Shown one piece after another: positions 23,726 through 34,512 of a stretch of 64,000 bases of DNA. This DNA is from Tetracladium setigerum. Lineage: Eukaryota > Ascomycota > Leotiomycetes > Helotiales. A program made the position numbers and the translations under genes. The stretch's first letter is position 1, and each line of letters starts with the position of its first letter. The notes under the pieces were generated by a model. The model searched no databases. It was not told the origin of the DNA and saw only the letters and a list, made by a program, of their open reading frames with translations. The stretch covers positions 2,578,556 to 2,642,555 of the forward strand of contig PZJY01000004.1 of NCBI GenBank assembly GCA_031472005.1, written 5' to 3'.

Positions 23726-26133
23726 ATGGCTGCCTTTTCATTTGATTTTCTCACATTTACACCTTCTCAACATCTCACAACTTCACATCCACCTCTCTCA
23801 TCTCAAGCCAACCCTCACTCACTCTCCTCCCAAATCTACTCAACCCATCTACAGCAAACCCAAACATACCCTACCCACCGAACCCACCCCACCCCAGCAC
23901 ATCCATCATGGCATCACCCCCTCCTCCTCCTCCTCCTCATTCTCATCCTCACCCCTCCCCCCAAAACCCGCCCAAGGGATCTTAGCATCACATCTCCTAG
24001 AACTTGAACAAACTCAACGATCTCGCTTCATCCGCGATGGGAAACCAGCACGATTGAGCACTGCTTGTGCTGAGATTGATGATATACTTGGTGGGGGTGG
24101 TTTAGAGAGGGGTGTTGTTGTGGGAATTAGTGGTGGCAATGGAGGCGATGGAGATGGGAATGGGAGATTAGTGAGTTTTTGTTGTCTCTTCTTCTTTGAT
24201 TTTTTGGTTCGTGGTTGTGTTGGGTTGTGGTTTATGAGAGAAGATCACTCGAGAGGAGGATTAGGAGGAGAAAGGGGACACGGGAAATGGGTTTGAGATT
24301 TGGTATAGCTCAAAGCTAACATTTTGATCTCTAGATATCACTTAACATTCTCGCCTCAATTCTCCTCTCAAACCTTCCCCAAGTACTACCAACCTCTAAA
24401 GCAGCCTCTAAAGCAACCTCAACACGCACAACATCGCCACCAACCATCAAAGCCTCTATAATCGACACAACCGGATCCTTCCCCATCTCCCTCCTCGCCA
24501 AACTTCTCAAATCACGTATCATCGCCTCTCGCAATAATAAAGGTACAGATACAAGTGTAGCTTCCAGACAGCATGATACACCACCACCGCAGCAAGTGGA
24601 AGAAGATGTCCAACGATGTCTTGAAATGATTGGGATTTCTCGTATTTTCGACCTCGAGGGGTTGTGGGAGGTTTTGGGTGAGATTGGACATGCGCCTGAT
24701 GGGAAGGGTAGTGGCGATGACAATGATGGATATGGTGATGAGGATAGAGATGAAGTTGTGTCAAATCATTCGCAACGCTCAGAAGAAGTCGAGATTCCAA
24801 ACAGTGAAGATGATTCCCCTCTTTCCTCGGACGATAACTCATCACCACTTTCTCCACATCCACATCTTCCAGTTTCGAGAAGAAAACAAGATGGTGGGGT
24901 TGAGATTTTGATAATTGATTCACTCACTCATATTATCAATGAATTGTTCTCGCGAAAAGAAAGGAATGATGGTTCGTTAACATATCTTTTTTTCCCATCA
25001 TCAATTTTTTATACGTCTCACGGTTTCACTCCCTCTCCCTCTGCCCATCTCTCACAGCCTTAGAAACAGAACATCAAACTAACTAAGTACTAATCAATAC
25101 GTCAGCTCATGCCCTCCTCACCCTCCTAACAATTCACCTAAGAACACTCTCTCAAACAACCAACATAATCACCATCCTTCACAACGCCGTTGTCCCAGCC
25201 CATTCAACCCAATACCCAAACCAATATCCAACCCAATACCAAAACCAAACTGCCAACACCAATTCAAATTACCACCCAATTCAACACCACCACCACAACA
25301 ATAACCCTTATCATCACCAACATCAACAGCCAAGGAAAAAACCCTCCACACAATCATCCTCCCTCTTCTTCTCCAACCCCATCAAACCCGCTCTCGGACA
25401 AGTATTCTCACAATTCCCATCTCTACACCTCTTTCTTTCTTCGTTACCTAGGACTAGACTTGATGCTGAGATGTGGTATGGTGGTGATTCTTTTCATCGC
25501 CAATCTGAAGAACTCGTCGCCGGAGGAGATGATAGAGGAAGCGCAGGAGGGGAACATGAAAGCAGGAAAATCCCCACTACCACAGAAAAAACCGTGCGAG
25601 AAGATGATGATAATCGAGGGAGAGAAATAGATTATTGCACCGTCATCGAAATCCTCAAAGATGAATGCCCACAACGACTCGAAATAGAAATCGAAATCGA
25701 AAATGAAAATGAAAATGACGCCGAACCAGAACGAGAAAAGGAAACGGAAACAGAAACAGAAATGGAAATAGAAGAAGGAGAAGAGCCGAAGCGAAAACGA
25801 ACAAAGCGAGAATTTGGGTATCGAGAGGGTAGATGGTGTGCCGTTTCTGTGATTACTGGCGAAAAAGAAAAAGGGAATGGGAGAGGGGAAGATAAAGATG
25901 CAAGTGGTGTGGTGGTGGGGTTCGTAGGGACTTTTGATAATGAGATGGAGATGGGGATAGAAATGAGGAGGAGAGAGCAGGAAATGGGAGAGGGGGTAGA
26001 GATGAACAAGAGCAAGGGAAAAGAAGCAGTCTATGGAATGGGAAGAGGAGAGATGGGAGGACCGGAGGGGACGGTGAGTAGTGTTGCTAAGATTTGGGGT
26101 TTGGTGGGAGGAGAGTTTGATTTTTTGATTTGA
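23726..26133 (+). CDS. RecA/Rad51-paralogue-like recombination protein (Rad55-type?)
   Basis: Introns 24171-24334 and 24972-25105. The core reads RLSTACAEIDDILGGGGLERG, then a Walker-A position GISGGNGGDGDGNGRL and, after the intron, ISLNILASILL. A Walker-B-like strand EILIIDSLTHII and TLSQTTNIITILHNAVVP follow, in the order of the Rad51 C-terminal domain (start, P-loop, hhhhD, loop). Fungal Rad51 paralogues help load Rad51 on single-stranded DNA in homologous recombination. The P-loop lacks the usual GKT/S, so ATP binding may be lost. Between P-loop and Walker B is a long acidic insert, and the C-terminus has a Glu-rich hexamer-repeat tract (25681-25790) before a conserved-looking REGRWCAVSV block. 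The start is uncertain. ATG 23908 works with one base missing in the C6 run 23957-23962; ATG 23726 needs two. No GT occurs in 23730-23980, so an intron cannot explain the shift. Confidence 0.7.
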
Positions 26134-26909
26134 TTGAATTTGAGCTGAATTATGGGAAGGGCTGAGTTATTAGTTAGGTACATTTTAAAGGGGAGGGATT
26201 GGGGATGAATCAGATGCTTCCCCCACCTTTCCCTCCCCCCTTTTATTCTCGCTCGCTTAGCTTCAGCTGCTTAACCGAACAAAAATCAAAACAAATCCAG
26301 ACAAAACATCAAACAATCAAATATGACCTACCGATTTCTCCTTTCCCAAGAAGAACAAGCACCGTACACACACCCATAATGTACCCACCGCGAACGTGAA
26401 TGATCAGGGCATACATCAGTCACAGCTGTAGTCTTACTACCTTGGTAGGTATTTGTTTAGTGGTTTACTTCTGATTTCTTCCCTTACTTTATTTTCTTTC
26501 TGGATTTTATATATGAAAGAAGAATCAAGCCGGTTGGAAACCTTACTGTTTGCTTTGCTAAATACAAACATACGTACTCATGCATATTTGCACGCATTCA
26601 ACCCTTCAATTTTCGCTCCTCATCACCAAGTTGACCTTGAGTGAGTTCCCTTTCCCCCCAAAAAAAGAAAAGAAAAAAACGTGTACGAAAGAATGACGCC
26701 ATAAAAGAAGGGCCCCGTGTATAGAAGCTTTTGTGCCATCCAGAATCCAATAGAAATTTCACCGCTACTATGATACAAACCCATCCCGTCGCGCTTGATC
26801 GACTAGAAAGAATGGCGGAGACAAAAATACAAAGAAAGAAAGAAAAATTGTGGCGATGAAATTGGGTTGATTTCTCTGCCCGGCCGTTTTTTTGTGTTGA
26901 TTTCTTTCC
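26134..26909. other. Convergent 3' intergenic region
   Basis: This lies between the stops of the Rad51-like gene and the AEC transporter. It contains pyrimidine tracts, short A/T homopolymers and no gene-like frame; it presumably holds both 3' UTRs. Confidence 0.6.
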
Positions 26910-28811
26910 TTACAAGGCAGCCCATTCGACAACCTCGAGAGCACACATGACAAGAATGAGGGTTGATGGTAGAATCCTGTTGAGTAATAGTTAGTAAACT
27001 TTTTCGACTTGAGGACTTTTGTTTGGGGATGAGGTCAGGACATACCAAATAACATAACTCTGGAAAAGCAGTTTACTCATCACGCCCTCATAAACACCAT
27101 TAATTTGGCAAATCTGCGCCAATTGCAAGGCACTCGGTGCACCAGTGAGTAAGAAACAGACGATTACGAAAATTGGATCGTCCAGGATGGAAACGGGTAC
27201 GTATTTAGCGGCGAGAGCAAGCATAGGTGCCATGACGATAGTTGGGAGAAGCATGCGTGAGATGAGAGAGGCTACCAAGAGCTTGGTGCCGATTTTGTTT
27301 TCTTCCGAATTTTCGTCAAGGGACTCTTGGGGGAGGGTGTTGCGTGCGAGGTTCGCGCCGAGGACAACTAGGATCAAGGGGACTGCGACGCCGCCGGATT
27401 GAGAGACGGCTCGGGTGACGGAGTTGGAGAGGAAGGTTCCATCTTCAAAGAACAGACGTTGAAGTTTGGGGATTGAAGCTACGATGACGGCGAGTAACAT
27501 GGCCCACAGAGGAGGGTTCATGAATTCCCAAAGACCGTGGAGGAATCGACCGAAGAAAAGGTAGATCTTGAAGAGGACGTGTTGTACCGGATTTGGGAGT
27601 GCCTGGAAAGACTTGGTAGCAGCAGTACTGCTCTTACGTTTGACGTAGTGAATTCCATTCTTGGTGCGGAGAATTGCCTTTGGAATAACGCCTCGAATAC
27701 CACTGGGAATTTCTCTCTCTGCCTCTTGTGTGTTGCTTCGAATGCGTGGGAATGAAGTAATATCGAGATGGTCGTTTTCCGGAAGGACTACATTACCGTT
27801 TGTAGGTGTTGCTGATAACAATCTCTTCTTGGCTGCGGCTGCGTCTTCGTCGTCTGAAGGGTATGATCCATCATAAGTGGCAGATGTAACAGGAGTTCGG
27901 CCTCCCGACTCGAAAGAAATGGTTGAGTCCAATCCGTTCTCAGAAGAGCTTTGAGAGCCGGCGGCACCGTCGAGTCCTGGAATCAAATCTGGTTCGTCCC
28001 TGTATCGTCCTTCCTCGAGATCCCCAGCTCCTTCTTCCTCGTAACTCGAGGGCGGCGCCAGCAAGACATGATATCCCCAACTCCATCTGACAAGTTGTCC
28101 CAACTGTTGAAAGATCAATAGGTAGAGGATACCTCGCGCTGCAACCTCATCGTCGTTATCGCCTGGAATCTTGTCCCAATGTAGTCCCTTCAAAGTTTGT
28201 GCCAGCGAAATGACGAGAGAGATTGGAAGTGAGTTCGAGTTTCCGAAGACCTGAGTCTGTTAGTACTTTCTTGGTAGAGCATATGGCTAGACTTACACCC
28301 ATAGCCGTGACAAAGTTTGCAGGTCTCTTTGCAAATCCAAAGCCTTTTGACACAGCAATGGAGACGAGATAAGAGACAAAGGTCTGCACGATAAAGATGA
28401 CGGGAATAACTGCCAAATCCAACAGCTTGCCGGCGCTCAATTGAGAAGCCAGTTTCGTGAAAACTGTGTGCGCAATTAGCATTTCCATTTTCTCTTCGAG
28501 ACAAAGGATCACCTACTCAGACACGGCGTAAAAAGCGCAACGTTCAAGTTGGCCAAGAACTTCTGTTTGTCTGCATCGAACATGCCCTGCCTGGCCACAA
28601 TATAACCTGGTAAACTAACACAGACAACCTCCATCACGGCCTCGAATACCAGGAGAATCAGGTGCCCCAAGGGCGGATGTGCGGTGTGATCATTGCGCGT
28701 GCTCAGCAGAGCAAAGGATGCGAAGGAGTTGGTAGGGACCGACGGGCCATATTCGTTGCCAGCAACAAGAGAATTGAGTCGATAGGAGGTGGGAGTGGTG
28801 AAGAAACCCAT
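26910..28811 (-). CDS. Auxin efflux carrier (AEC)-family membrane transporter, ECM3-like
   Basis: Exons 28517-28811, 28297-28463, 27046-28250 and 26910-26976 join to 577 aa in exact frame. N-terminal membrane helices (LGHLILLVFEAVMEVVCVSLPGYIVARQG, LLDLAVIPVIFIVQTFVSYLVSIAVSKG) end in MGVFGNSNSLPISLVISLAQTL, the hallmark block of this family. A hydrophilic, Ser/Glu-rich loop of about 170 residues follows. The second membrane bundle (LWAMLLAVIVASIPKLQRLF, VAVPLILVVLGANLARNT, LISRMLLPTIVMAPMLALAAKYVPV, DDPIFVIVCFLLTGAPSALQLAQICQING) matches the membrane-transport family PF03547. Yeast relatives (Ecm3 and similar) sit in the endoplasmic reticulum and their substrate is unresolved. The ATG at 28811 is the first methionine in frame. 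It converges with the Rad51-like gene. Confidence 0.9.
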
Positions 28812-31345
28812 GCTTGAGGACGACACGAGACTTAAACTCGGTGGTGAGAGGTATATTAACGGTCCTCAACCGTGGTAAGGAGATGATGTGTGGTTGTTTC
28901 GCAGAGGGAGAGATTGGGAGAGATTGGGATGGGTTGGCACTGGCAGCCAGCGAAAACGTGGGCCGCGCTCAGGGCTGAATTGGGCGATGGCGATCAATGA
29001 TGATGCGAGCGAGGACCGCTGCGGTTGGTTTGGCTGTGGGGCCGGGGGCTGCTGTTGTGTGGCAGTTGTGTTGGGGGTTTTGGGGGTTTGGGTTGGTTGT
29101 TGGTTGTGGAACCTTTTGTGGCTGGGGAGAGAGCGAAAAAAGCAGGGAAAGGTCTAGCGTCACTGCCGTCACAGATCTGATAATCTAGCGAAGGACGGAC
29201 CATCCGCGCAAACCTTCGCTGTATCGCTAGTCGCTACTGTCAAACATCGTGTTCGGTTAATGAGTGAGTGAATGAGTGAGTATATTGTACTCGATATTTC
29301 ATCGCACATGGCATGTTCCCAAAAGGGAGGATGAAGCTCCGAGAAAGACGCAGGTTGGATCTCGAATGGGAAAAGCGGTTGGGAAGTGCATGCGAATCCT
29401 TCAATCCAACCAGCAAATCGATGGCAATTCAAGGCATGCCAAGTATCGGCAACATCTTTCTTTGGATCTCTCTTGGGCTTATTCTGTCTTGATGAGTTGG
29501 CTGCAACGGCCATCTTATCCTCTTTGGCTCGTCGTTCCCTTCCTGCAATACACATAATAAGATACTCATGAGCAATCATCTATCTTGCTCAAGACAGCGA
29601 GCAGTGAGGCAGCCTCAACGTCATCTAGCATTCATCCCCGCCAAAAGGCTGCGAGCAAGTTGATGTTTCAGGTTGAGCTGTAAATAGTATTACAGTATTT
29701 TGTGCGGCATGGAGGACTGGACGGAGGTGAAGAAGTGACGACTCCCTAAGTACATACTGATCCTTATGTTAGTACATCGAGGAAGATAAGAACATATACT
29801 TCAACGGAGTACGGTAACTACAAACGAGCCACGACTGAAACTGCCATGCCATGGGAAGACAACATTGAGATGAACGACGTATCTCTACCTGTCTCGCATT
29901 TCACATTTCAGTCTGAGAAGATATCTATCTACTGCACTGCATAATAGAGTAGTAGTAGTAGGAGGCACATTACATTGCATTTCTAGCCTCGTAGTAAATA
30001 CCTGCATGAGGTACAGTACATACAATACAGTACCTCCCTGCCCTTCATACATTGCCATCTAATTCCTATTTTCGTACATGATCGACTTTCTTTTGCATTC
30101 CATCAATCGGCTTCCTTCCATCTGTCAATTCTATATTTTCCAAATTCTTGGATACAGTCAATAAATACTGTCCCTCATCACCCAAAGCCGGAATTCGCTA
30201 CTACTGCAAGTCTGCAATGCTGCATGCAACATACGACACTGAAGCATTCATTCTCCACTCCTGCCTGCTATTAATACTCTCTCGGAGGAGATCCCATCAC
30301 CACAATTCTGGGAAAAGCGATGCCTCCATTGGCTTTCTGCCATACACCCGAGTATCCTTCCCAGGTACGACAAGATTCATCGCCACAAAAGACAATAAGA
30401 TGATGCGCTCAAGCTTGGGCTGCTGGGGTATCGTGCAGCTTGTGGAGGGGGACTTGAATGAAATATCTGGGATTCAGCCACTCACACATTATCTGGCGGT
30501 CAATAATGCTCAATGTGTTAGTGCAGCCAGCAGCCACATGAACCCCTCCATCCCATCAAACACGGAATCCTAGCAGGCGGGCGGCCAACTAACTAACTGT
30601 GCGAGTGTGCTGCTTCTTCTTCTTCCCACAAACGTCATCGTTGGAATGCGAGCATCAGCATCAGCACCAACAACACCAAAAGCAGCAGATTCACTTTTCG
30701 ACTTTTCGCAAGACATCCGTGGTGCCTGCATCTGCATCTGGATGTTGATTGACTTCCTTCCAAAGTTACAACCTCATCGTAAATGATAAGAGAGAGACTT
30801 TCTGCCTCCTGCTAAACGACCTCTCCCGCTCACTTCTCGTGGGCACAACTCTCCGTCTCCCCGACCTAACTCGTCTCCATTCTCCACCCATCACTCCACG
30901 AACCTAAGTACGCCTGCATCCCATCTTCAGATGCCCTCATTGCTCTCTCATACCTAAACCGCCATTGCTGTCAATCAATCAATCAATCATATCAGCAAAC
31001 GCCCACCCAAGACGACTCATTCCCGTGCTTGCCACCTCGCTTTGCCTTCACATGAAGACCGCATCAGTCAGCAAACTTTCAACGACGTGAATGCCATCCC
31101 TCCGTACCTACCTCGCAGCCAACCCCACCAAGCCGCACTTGACTTTACGGCCCGGAGCAAACTCTCCAATCGTCAAGTGAGTCTATTTTCTTTCCAACGT
31201 CCATCTGCGAAAACAGTTGAAGCCTAATCCCGAGTTCTACACGCAGTCTTGATCGATCACCCGAGAAACACGACTGCGCGAATCGACCACCTAATCTCCT
31301 GCTGCCCATGCCATTATTCGGATAGAGGAAGCAACACAATCTACA
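28812..31345. other. Divergent promoter region, AEC transporter and PBS2
   Basis: 2.5 kb between two divergent starts. The right third is strongly pyrimidine-rich with CAATCAAT repeats, typical of a fungal promoter and long 5' leader before PBS2. A 29-bp imperfect palindrome lies at 30008-30036. The frame 30148-30573 is open but has no domain features. Confidence 0.55.
30008..30036. repeat. Imperfect palindrome GAGGTACAGTAC...
   Basis: GAGGTAC at the left end pairs with GTACCTC at the right end, with TACAGTA-type words inside. It lies in the PBS2 upstream region and could be a protein-binding dyad. Confidence 0.55.
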
Positions 31346-33283
31346 ATGGCTACCTCACCAGAGGGCGTGTCCGCTATCCCCGGAGACTCGATCGATTTCG
31401 CTACAAAGTCACCGACATCGCAGACCACCGAAGTCGAGTCTCCATCCCCTACAGATGGAGGAACCGGAACACCCAACATACCACGACTAGCTTCCTTACG
31501 GCCAGATGGAGAGGCTACTGCCTTCATGACCCCATCTTCAACACCCTTGGGCTTACTCCAGAATGCTCGTAGGCCAGTTGCACCACCACAGTCAAGTAGC
31601 AGAGGAGGGGCACAATTAAATCCAACCATGGAGGCGAGGATGAGAGCCTTCCACCTGTCTCGACAAGGTGCTCCGCCTGCACGCCCAGCCGTCGGAACCT
31701 CTGCCTCTAGTCCGGCTTCACCAGGTGGTTTCCCTGGTCCTGGGGACTTCCTACCGGACTGCGTCTTCCACCGAACATGCGTCCCGCACCTCAAAATACT
31801 GTCTCGACACCGGTGATGCCAAAGATGGGCGGAGGGCTTAGCGCACGAAGAGGTCTCAAGCTTCCTGGGGGCTTACCAGGTGGCCTTCCTGGCTCTCCAG
31901 TCAACAGTGGCTCACCGGCCCCCGCCAGTGCGAATGGAACTCCAGCACAAGATGGAAAGCCAGAGTCCTTGTTCGCAAAGTACTCGGAGTTCGTTGATAC
32001 GAAGAACGGCACTCTCAAGTTTGCAGGCAAGGCGACTATCCATGGCAATGGTATCGACTTCAACACCGGCAGCAATTTCAGTATCTCGTTAGATGAAGTG
32101 GATACTCTGGATGAGTTAGGGAAAGGAAATTATGGCACAGTCTACAAAGTTCGTCATGCCAGGCCGCGGATACGCAGGCCTGGAATGGGATTGGCTGGTA
32201 ATAAACTATCATCGTCTTCTCCACTATCTGCTACATCCGACAAAGGCTCTGAGTCTACCGAAGCTTCCCCGAAAGCTGGATCGACAACCGGTGTAGTCAT
32301 GGCAATGAAAGAAATTCGACTTGAGCTGGATGAAGCGAAGTTTGCAGCTATTATTATGGAGCTGGACATTTTGCATCGGTGCCTGAGTCCGTACATCATC
32401 GACTTTTATGGTGCTTTCTTCCAAGAAGGCGCTGTATACATCTGTATAGAATTTATGGACGGAGGATCGATCGATAAAATCTATGGAGATGGAATTCCCG
32501 AAAACGTCCTGAAGAAAATCACGTACGCAACTGTACAAGGATTAAAGACGCTGAAGGATGACCATAACATCATTCATCGTGATGTCAAGCCAACAAATAT
32601 CTTGGTCAACACCAGAGGCCAGGTCAAGATCTGTGATTTCGGTGTATCCGGAAATCTGGTCGCAAGTATCGCAAAGACGAACATTGGGTGCCAATCATAC
32701 ATGGCCCCCGAAAGAATCAGTGGGGGAGGGATGTCACAATCGGGTGCAGGAGGTGGAACATACAGCGTTCAGAGTGATATTTGGTCATTAGGATTGAGCA
32801 TCATCGAATGTGCGATGGGCCGGTACCCATACCCACCCGAGACTTACAACAATATCTTTTCTCAACTATCCGTAAGTGCAATTTGTCAAGCAGAAAGATT
32901 ATTAACTGACCAATCGACAGGCTATCGTGGACGGTGAGCCTCCTGACCTACCGGAGGAAGGATTTTCCCCATTGGCGCGTGACTTTGTCCACGGCTGCCT
33001 CAACAAAATCCCCAAGCTTCGACCAACCTATTCAATGCTTCTCCAGCACGGATGGCTCGCAGAATTGTCCAAGCCGAACACTATCTCGGAAGAAGATGAG
33101 GACGAAGAAGCTGCCGAGTCTGGTGTAGATCTGGGAAGCAGCGGAACCGAAGATGCAGAAGTCGGAGCCTGGGTACAAAATGCCATGGATCGCAAGAAGA
33201 AAGGCCTGATGGGAGAAAGTCTAAAACCTGCTCTTCACGCAGCACCTTTAGACACCGTCAGCCCGATTCCAAGCCCTGGTTAG
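31346..33283 (+). CDS. PBS2: Pbs2-type MAP kinase kinase of the HOG osmotic-stress pathway
   Basis: Exons 31346-32871 and 32921-33283 give about 629 aa. The N-terminal 240 residues are low-complexity (Ser/Thr/Pro then Gly/Leu/Pro-rich), followed by ESLFAKYSEFVDTKNGTLKFAGKATIHG, a Pbs2-specific lead-in. The kinase domain (about 250-560) shows LGKGNYGTVYKV, AMKEI (ATP lysine), HRDVKPTN, CDFGVSGNLVASIAKTNIGCQSYMAPE with the S-x-A-K-T activation loop, and DIWSLGLSIIECAMG. In yeast and filamentous fungi this kinase relays signals from histidine-kinase and Ssk2-type MAPKKK inputs to Hog1. The C-terminus is acidic. One base is missing in the G4 run 31742-31745: SPGGFPGPG must continue as GLPTGLRLPPNMRPAPQ. 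With it the length is divisible by three. Confidence 0.93.
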
Positions 33284-34512
33284 CCACGCCAAAAATCTGC
33301 CCCTTTTAACGACGTTATGAGAGATCAAAAATTTGAGAGACGGTTTATATGGGCAGGGATCGATGGGGGTTGCATGGCACAATTCAAGCGAAATGATTGT
33401 TGAACCGGGAGGAATGGCTTTTTTTGTTGGGTTTTTTTTCTATAAGTCCAGTTCTCACACAAGCTCGACGAGCTGAGGAGTCCAGTTACAGTACATACAT
33501 TGCTCTATCCCCTATGTCACTTTTTCTTTTCTATTCTTCTTTTCTCCTTTCTCGGGAGAACAAACAAGCATGGATCTTTTCACAGAACAAACTTTTTGGT
33601 GTGTTGAGAAGTATGATTGATGGGAGGAGCAAGTGGGAGGAGCTTATGAAGGATAGAGAGTTATGTTGTTTTACTGTTGTCTTTGTTTTGCTGGCCAAAC
33701 AAATTCAAGGCGGCAAGTAGTAGTAGGATGATGAGTGAGTGGGGAGGAAGGAGGTCAAATTAACAAATGGATCAAGTCAATTCTGCTTCATGCAATAAAA
33801 TGATTCTAGTAGTGATAGTAGTTTTAGTTACTCGAGTAGTACGTACCTTACTCCTGCACTACTGCACTACTGGCACTCACCGCTGGACTTTTGACAATGA
33901 CATCTCGCTCGAAGCGAGGGTCAGCCACATCACATGCCATGCCCAGCTTGAAACGAGTCCGATCGTGGACAAGATTGCCGGGTCAGCCACACCGACGATG
34001 TCATAACCGACCGTCATGCTGCGTGGGTGAGATAGCGAAGGTTTTGGTAGACACAAGACCCTGAGAATAGGAGCTTGGTATTGTCTAGTAAATAGGTTGG
34101 TGGCTACTAACAACACGTATCTCTGTTTCTCTTTCTGCCTGTGTGAGCACCTATCTTGCAGAAGCATTGAAAACAAGGAATGATTGACGAAGTTGTTGTG
34201 TGAACCTCATCAGCCAAGAGGTTTACGAGCACTAAAACACGTTGCTGCAATAATCCACTGGCTTGGGAAACTTTACCTCACATACATCTTCAGGTGTCTT
34301 TCTCACCACACCAAATTCCAAAGCATATTGTCTTGGATAACAAACACCATCTATCTTTATATACAACCACCAGCTCTATACCACCCACCTTCTCTACAAT
34401 TGTATAGAAGCCATCATCTATTGCAATCCTTCCAATCGACTCTAAAAACAAGCGGGGTTCCAGAGTGCACGCCCCCGTAGGCAGAGATAACTGGTAACGG
34501 ACCACATTCACG
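33284..34512. other. PBS2 3' flank and choline-kinase promoter
   Basis: 1.2 kb between two plus-strand genes. The short frame at 33397-33720 begins in the probable PBS2 3' UTR and has no domain. CT-rich sequence precedes the next ATG at 34513. Confidence 0.55.

Noticed and set aside
30148..30573. 141-codon plus-strand open frame upstream of PBS2
   Set aside because: No domain, signal or splice support, and it lies in the probable promoter and leader region. Composition is not protein-like.
31740..31816. Programmed frameshifting or an intron as the cause of the PBS2 break
   Set aside because: No GT-AG pair fits, and no slippery-site-plus-structure arrangement is evident. The same kind of deficit recurs in unrelated genes, pointing to missing bases.
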